Positions 61,601-64,000 of a stretch of 64,000 bases of DNA are shown here, piece after piece; position 1 is the stretch's first letter; each line of letters starts with the position of its first letter. Made by a program: the position numbers and the translations under genes. The stretch comes from Plecoglossus altivelis (lineage: Eukaryota > Chordata > Actinopteri > Osmeriformes > Plecoglossidae). The DNA lies in contig BROE01000004.1 of the NCBI GenBank assembly GCA_036571765.1, forward strand, positions 1,729,967 through 1,793,966. The letters are read 5' to 3'. Below the pieces are notes generated by a model that had not been told where the DNA came from, made no database searches, and worked only from the letters and a program-made list of their open reading frames with translations.

Positions 61601-62991
61601 CTCACAAAACAGCCCACAGATAATCTTACGCTTTTGAACATGATGTATAGTTATTATTTGGACTGACTAAAATTCTTAATCTTTGGGTACTTTCTTTAAT
61701 AATTGAAGTAAATCTCAACTTCCCATGATTATTGTTAGACAAAGAAAGAGCTACAGTCTAAAAGATTCGCGTTCAACGGCCTGCCGGCGGCACTAGTATT
61801 CTGGAGAACTAAACCATGAGACGTTCAAAACGGTGTTTTCTTTGAAAAGAGACCACTACCATCCATTTACTCCCCATTTTTCAAAAGCAGCTTTCTATTT
61901 ACTTTGAGTAGGGTCGGCTATGCCTTTGTACCAACGTTTGGCTAATTTGACAAGATCGTTAAGAGGTTACATTTTTTTTGGTTTCTTCCCTCCGTTTCTC
62001 TAGCTGATACCATACCTTCAGTCGAATTTGACGGGATTCAAGAAACTGGAGATTCTCAACTTCAGGAACGGTAGCGTTGTGGTCAACAGCAAGATGAAAT
62101 TTGCCAAGTCGGTTCCTTACAATGTCACTCAGGCCGTGCACAACGTGCTCGAGGACTTCTGTAGTGCGGCAGCCAAGCGCGTGGACATTGAAATAGACAG
62201 CGGTTCGTTGGACATTGAGCCAGGTATGGCAGTGTGGTAGCACTATTTAGATACTAACATAAATATGATGTTAACTGTGAATCCAACACGATAGTCCCTG
62301 GTGTGTATTGTTTAAAGTTGTATATACTGCCTGACCGGAATAATATTAGGAGGGGAGAGTATAAATTGAACATGTTACTTCTTGTCGATGTTGGGCAACG
62401 CTTGCAGCTAAACATTCAATTTCAACATAAGAATCTTAGGGGGGGAGAACGTTTACCTGGACTTGCTAACTTCACCTTTGTCCCTCCTCCTTCTCCATCC
62501 ACGTAGCTGACCAGGCCGATCCCTGTAAGTTTTTGGCTTGCAACGAGGTCTCGCGTTGTGTGGTGAACCGGTGGAGCAAAGAGGCGGAGTGTTTGTGTGA
62601 CCCTGGCTACATGACTGTGGACGGACTACCCTGTCAGAGCATCTGTATCCTGCAGCCAGACTTCTGCCTCAATGGGGGGGAGTGTGAAATAGTTCCAGGT
62701 CACGGAGCAGCTTGCAGGTACCTTAGCATAACTCGAAGACCAAATGAACTGGAACGCTGTTTATTGGCCAGAATTTGAGACATATAATATACCTTAAATG
62801 TTCTTTATTTTTTGGTATGTTATTGATTATTGTGGTCTTTTATTAGCCGGTAATCTATAACTTCTCATTATGATTTCACCAGATTTGCTGTTGAATTTGT
62901 TTTTCTTGTTTTTGTGTTTGCATGTTAATATAAAAGTTGCAACTTAACTATTGCATCATCAACTAAACAGTGCAATTTGCTCCTACTGTTC

Positions 62992-63050
<59 letters not shown>

Positions 63051-63330
63051 CCACAACCCACCCTAACACGCAAGACACGCATGCACTCACTGGAAGGCTG
63101 TGTGGTTCATTTCTGCTCTAACCCAGTCTCTTTGACCTCTTTAGATGTCCCATAGGTAAATACTGGCTCTTAAAGGGAGAGCGCTGCAGCGAGGTGGTGG
63201 CCATGCCTGTAGAACCCCTTCTTTTCATAGCCTGCCTAATGGGCTGGCTCAGCACTGTGTATGCCCTGATAGGTCTCATGATATTCATGTACAGAAAATA
63301 TAAACGGACCAGAGACACAGTGACTTTGGC
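49541..63330 (+). CDS. impg1: Interphotoreceptor matrix proteoglycan 1 (3' end beyond window)
   Basis: Sixteen exons join into one open frame of at least 1618 codons, incomplete at the right edge. IMPG1 is a hyaluronan-binding proteoglycan of the matrix around photoreceptor outer segments. In order: signal peptide (about 1-20); furin-like RTKR at 64-67 just before a conserved cysteine block with VCQEAVWEAFRIFFDRIP; SEA1 (about 233-320); a very long acidic region including 42 heptads (residues 666-959); SEA2 (about 1370-1486) with the GSVVV autocleavage motif; a cysteine-rich EGF-like segment (about 1487-1570, starting ADQADPCKFLAC); then a hydrophobic segment (LLFIACLMGWLSTVYALIGL onward) and RKYKRTR. 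Blocks such as RTKRSAIFHSG, LPGFKEINVLG and NFRNGSVVVNSKMKFAKSVP match mammalian IMPG1. The inter-SEA region is several times longer than in human (797 residues total), and mammalian IMPG1 has no membrane segment. Which teleost paralogue (a or b) cannot be told. Confidence 0.9.
50493..50717 (+). CDS. impg1: impg1 exon 2
   Basis: Preferred acceptor gctgttag has a good pyrimidine tract; an alternative in-frame acceptor (actcag, exon start 50541) would remove 16 codons. It encodes HRTKRSAIFHSGVRICPQET and AYYKLR, strongly similar to mammalian IMPG1. RTKR at 50615-50626 is a furin-type site. The donor is GTACGA, phase 1. Confidence 0.85.
51920..52086 (+). CDS. impg1: impg1 exon 3
   Basis: Acceptor tttttatcag. 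It completes a Val codon and encodes VCQEAVWEAFRIFFDRIPGT through LARNFSNSEEHISMVYK, one of the best-conserved IMPG1/IMPG2 blocks. Donor GTAAGG, phase 0. Confidence 0.92.
52598..52624 (+). CDS. impg1: impg1 exon 4 (27-nt microexon)
   Basis: NERSVQEAT, phase 0 at both ends, donor GTAAGT. The acceptor region reads ctcctacagag; only use of the second AG (start 52598) keeps the frame into exon 5. The first AG (52596) gives RMNVQYRRP, which looks like the mammalian RIKQRS region but runs into a stop in exon 5. The boundary is therefore uncertain, and exon skipping would be frame-neutral. Confidence 0.55.
52985..53036 (+). CDS. impg1: impg1 exon 5
   Basis: Begins with a coding (ACG)n/(GCA)n run, giving ATTTTTTAAEPSTSEIA, then phase 1 at a GTCAGG donor. 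The acceptor is again cagag with the second AG needed. Trinucleotide-run coding suggests a length-variable, possibly O-glycosylated Thr stretch. Confidence 0.65.
53122..53240 (+). CDS. impg1: impg1 exon 6
   Basis: Acceptor gattggtttag, phase 1. It encodes GATEAKVVSEQDDHVTSSAV and PPDSPTPTPTVLDETQTTKE, a Pro/Thr/Ser-rich linker before SEA1. Donor GTACAA, phase 0. Confidence 0.8.
53461..53610 (+). CDS. impg1: impg1 exon 7 (start of SEA1)
   Basis: 50 codons, acceptor ctccccgctccag, donor GTGAGA, phase 0 both ends. IEFSIELVDPGYRELLDDPD and SPQYIDLSHHLQDQ align with the mammalian SEA1 start (VELSVSLVNQKF, SPYYQELAGKSQLQ). Confidence 0.9.
54248..54306 (+). CDS. impg1: impg1 exon 8 (SEA1)
   Basis: MQHVFDKLPGFKEINVLGI, matching mammalian MQKIFKKLPGFKKIHVLGF. 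Acceptor cttcacag, donor GTGAAT, phase 2. Confidence 0.92.
54698..54720. repeat. (TA)n microsatellite in impg1 intron 8
   Basis: About eleven TA dinucleotides directly after an A run. Confidence 0.9.
54922..54942 (+). CDS. impg1: impg1 exon 9 (21-nt microexon, SEA1)
   Basis: Completes Ser and encodes ETEDTD, phase 2 to 2. With flanking exons it gives SETEDTDGPGGVSVHYSLVF, exactly the length of the matching mammalian segment, which supports inclusion. Acceptor cgccag, donor GTAATT. Confidence 0.7.
55714..55904 (+). CDS. impg1: impg1 exon 10 (end of SEA1)
   Basis: Acceptor cttcttgctccag, phase 2. GVSVHYSLVFETNAPDISAD closes SEA1, and LQDMVAQALKEEASLPVDLD aligns with the mammalian LISKALEEEQSLDV stretch. 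Donor GTTAGA, phase 1. Confidence 0.88.
55972..56073. repeat. GT-rich tract with 20-base G run, impg1 intron 10
   Basis: A homopolymer of about 20 Gs at 55983-56002 is flanked by gtgtgtg blocks, with a second run of nine Gs at about 56064. G-quadruplex formation is possible, and homopolymer length is likely to be unreliable in the assembly. Confidence 0.85.
56730..56797 (+). CDS. impg1: impg1 exon 11
   Basis: Acceptor accatattctag, phase 1. It encodes ESHHITLPNTEISPTTIGST and TAE, a Ser/Thr-rich linker. Donor GTGAGT, phase 0. It is too short to stand alone, but frame and splice sites agree. Confidence 0.75.
56823..56869. repeat. (GT)n(GTAT)n microsatellite, impg1 intron 11
   Basis: A short GT run followed by about nine GTAT tetranucleotides, about 80 bp upstream of the exon 12 acceptor. 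Confidence 0.93.
56952..59382 (+). CDS. impg1: impg1 exon 12 (giant acidic exon)
   Basis: 2431-nt exon encoding residues 383 to about 1192 without a stop. It is very rich in Glu, Pro and Val. Acceptor tatgcttgtag, donor GTAATG, phase 1. Residues 666-959 are 42 heptads. A strong internal GTAAGC (GT at 57432) could act as a cryptic donor, but its phase would not match exon 13. The 497-codon minus-strand frame here is a shadow of the repeats. Confidence 0.88.
57801..58682 (+). repeat. impg1: Coding 21-bp minisatellite, 42 heptads in impg1
   Basis: Exactly 42 units of 21 bp (882 bp) in uninterrupted frame, consensus gttatagaacctgaggtgga, encoding (I/P/T/V/L)-E-P-E-V-(E/K)-V. Variants include PEPDVEV, TVPEVEV, IEPEVEL and one PEPGVEV. 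Local runs of identical variants (three adjacent PEPDVEV, paired TVPEVEV) point to unequal exchange or slippage. Confidence 0.95.
59923..60584 (+). CDS. impg1: impg1 exon 13 (acidic linker and SEA2 start)
   Basis: Start at 59923 or, in the same frame, 59941 (acceptor agctgtag). It encodes an acidic linker with VVVIDEELEEVDLEDEEGET and DYGSGHSF, a possible glycosaminoglycan Ser-Gly, then the SEA2 start KGRELVVFFSLRVTNMRFSD and DLFNKTSPEYRSLENTFMEL, closely matching mammalian IMPG1. Donor GTGAGT, phase 0. Confidence 0.9.
62004..62223 (+). CDS. impg1: impg1 exon 14 (SEA2 core)
   Basis: Acceptor ccgtttctctag, phase 0. It encodes IPYLQSNLTGFKKLEILNFR then NGSVVVNSKMKFAKSVPYNV, almost identical to mammalian IMPG1. 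GSVVV at 62070-62084 is the classic SEA self-cleavage motif. Donor GTATGG, phase 1. Confidence 0.95.
62507..62717 (+). CDS. impg1: impg1 exon 15 (EGF-like segment)
   Basis: Acceptor catccacgtag, phase 1. Cysteine-rich: ADQADPCKFLACNEVSRCVV, EAECLCDPGYMT, CQSICILQPDFCLNGGECEI. It resembles the mammalian IMPG1 CKFLAC and AECRCKPGY segment, with a second EGF-like start more like IMPG2. Donor GTACCT, phase 2. An internal ctgtaagt near 62522 could be a cryptic donor. Confidence 0.92.
62994..63048. repeat. (CA)n microsatellite in impg1 intron 15
   Basis: About 27 CA dinucleotides ending about 96 bp upstream of the exon 16 acceptor. Confidence 0.95.
63145..63330 (+). CDS. impg1: impg1 exon 16 (transmembrane)
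   Basis: Acceptor gacctctttag, phase 2. RCPIGKYWLLKGERCSEVVA completes an EGF-like cysteine pattern. A hydrophobic run follows (LLFIACLMGWLSTVYALIGL, MIFMY), then RKYKRTR, a type I membrane topology. Donor GTAAGC, phase 2, so at least one more exon lies to the right. It resembles the C-RVGENWWYRGKHCEE region of IMPG2 rather than mammalian IMPG1. Confidence 0.88.
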
Positions 63331-64000
63331 GTAAGCAGGTCTATTTTTTTTCCCATATCAACTTGCTGTTGAAAGTGTGTTGATTTTTTTTTTAAGGGGA
63401 AAGGGGGGGTATTATATTAGAAAGTTTCTTTGTATAAATAGCTCGCTCCTTCCTCTTGCATCTCACGCTTTTAGTTCTGAACATTGTCGCATGGCTTAGG
63501 AAACTGAAAATTATTTTAGCTACACTGTTCAAACCTTATCGGGGTTTTTTTTCAATGAGGTGACGCACCTTTTATGTAATCTCAGCTTGGAGTACCAATC
63601 TCATGTCGTTTCTATAGAGAAAACCTCATTCTAAATCTCATTAGCTCACATCACCTCACCAACTGACGCAAACAGATATGTACAAAGAGAACTCAAGTAT
63701 AGTTTTTAAGTCTATGTAATGATTATGCTGAAAGGTAGCGACAGAAACTGAAGATACATTCTCTCTTTACTGCATTAGTAGACACAACATTTACTCACGC
63801 AACATTTATATCTTAACATACCCAAGATTTATACCTCTACTTATTATTAGTGCAACACATTTTACCTCGGAGCAGGGCATGTTAACTACATTATTGTAAT
63901 TACGAGTACCCTTACATGCTAACCTTACCTATTGTTTAACCTAAAGGTTGGATTGTCAGGTATGACCCTGGCTCTTTGATCCTGTTAGCAAGTGTAATTG
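63331..64000 (+). other. impg1: impg1 intron 16 (partial)
   Basis: AT-rich sequence after the exon 16 donor. No further exon was recognised before the window ends. Confidence 0.6.

Overview
The window comes from a vertebrate, almost certainly a teleost fish. Genes are split into exons with GT-AG introns, microsatellites of the (CA)n/(GA)n type are dense, and non-LTR retrotransposon 3' tails of a style common in fish are present. Three protein-coding genes can be read with confidence: mei4 (minus strand, five exons, 30374 down to 9757), htr1b (plus strand, one intronless exon, 31516-32664) and impg1 (plus strand, 16 exons recognised from 49541 to 63330, continuing past the right edge). Human 6q14.1 carries IMPG1, HTR1B and MEI4 in the same order and relative orientation, which supports the identifications.

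Layout. 1-9750: no recognised gene; tandem repeats at 1771-2463, 3675-3935, 4893-5122, 8537-8930 and 9231-9319, a LINE-like 3' tail near 5180-5280, and an orphan CpG-rich patch at about 8095-8470. 9757-30374: mei4, whose last intron (10048-22823) and third intron (22956-28378) are packed with minisatellites, plus an 8-N assembly gap at 24016-24023 flanked by two copies of the same sequence. 30375-31515: a short divergent mei4/htr1b intergenic region with a GC box, a (CA)n tract and a TATA-like box. 32665-49540: htr1b 3' UTR, a 1.2 kb GATGAGAGAG-type array, and about 14 kb of mostly featureless AT-rich DNA with two smaller arrays. 49541-end: impg1.

The genes do not form one pathway. MEI4 acts in meiotic double-strand break formation, HTR1B is a Gi/o-coupled serotonin receptor, and IMPG1 is a photoreceptor matrix proteoglycan. 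The most unusual material is in impg1. A single 2.4 kb exon encodes a run of exactly 42 acidic heptads of the type (I/P/T)-E-P-E-V-(E/K)-V between the two SEA domains. A downstream exon encodes a transmembrane segment and basic stop-transfer sequence that mammalian IMPG1 lacks but its paralogue IMPG2 has. Other points of interest are a 41-bp array presenting a near-perfect NF-Y CCAAT site per repeat, exact-period minisatellites, two distant arrays sharing a 15-bp core, and a probable false duplication at the assembly gap. No CRISPR, operon or prokaryotic features are present. Exon boundaries were derived by hand from reading frame, splice consensus and remembered protein similarity; no alignment was run.
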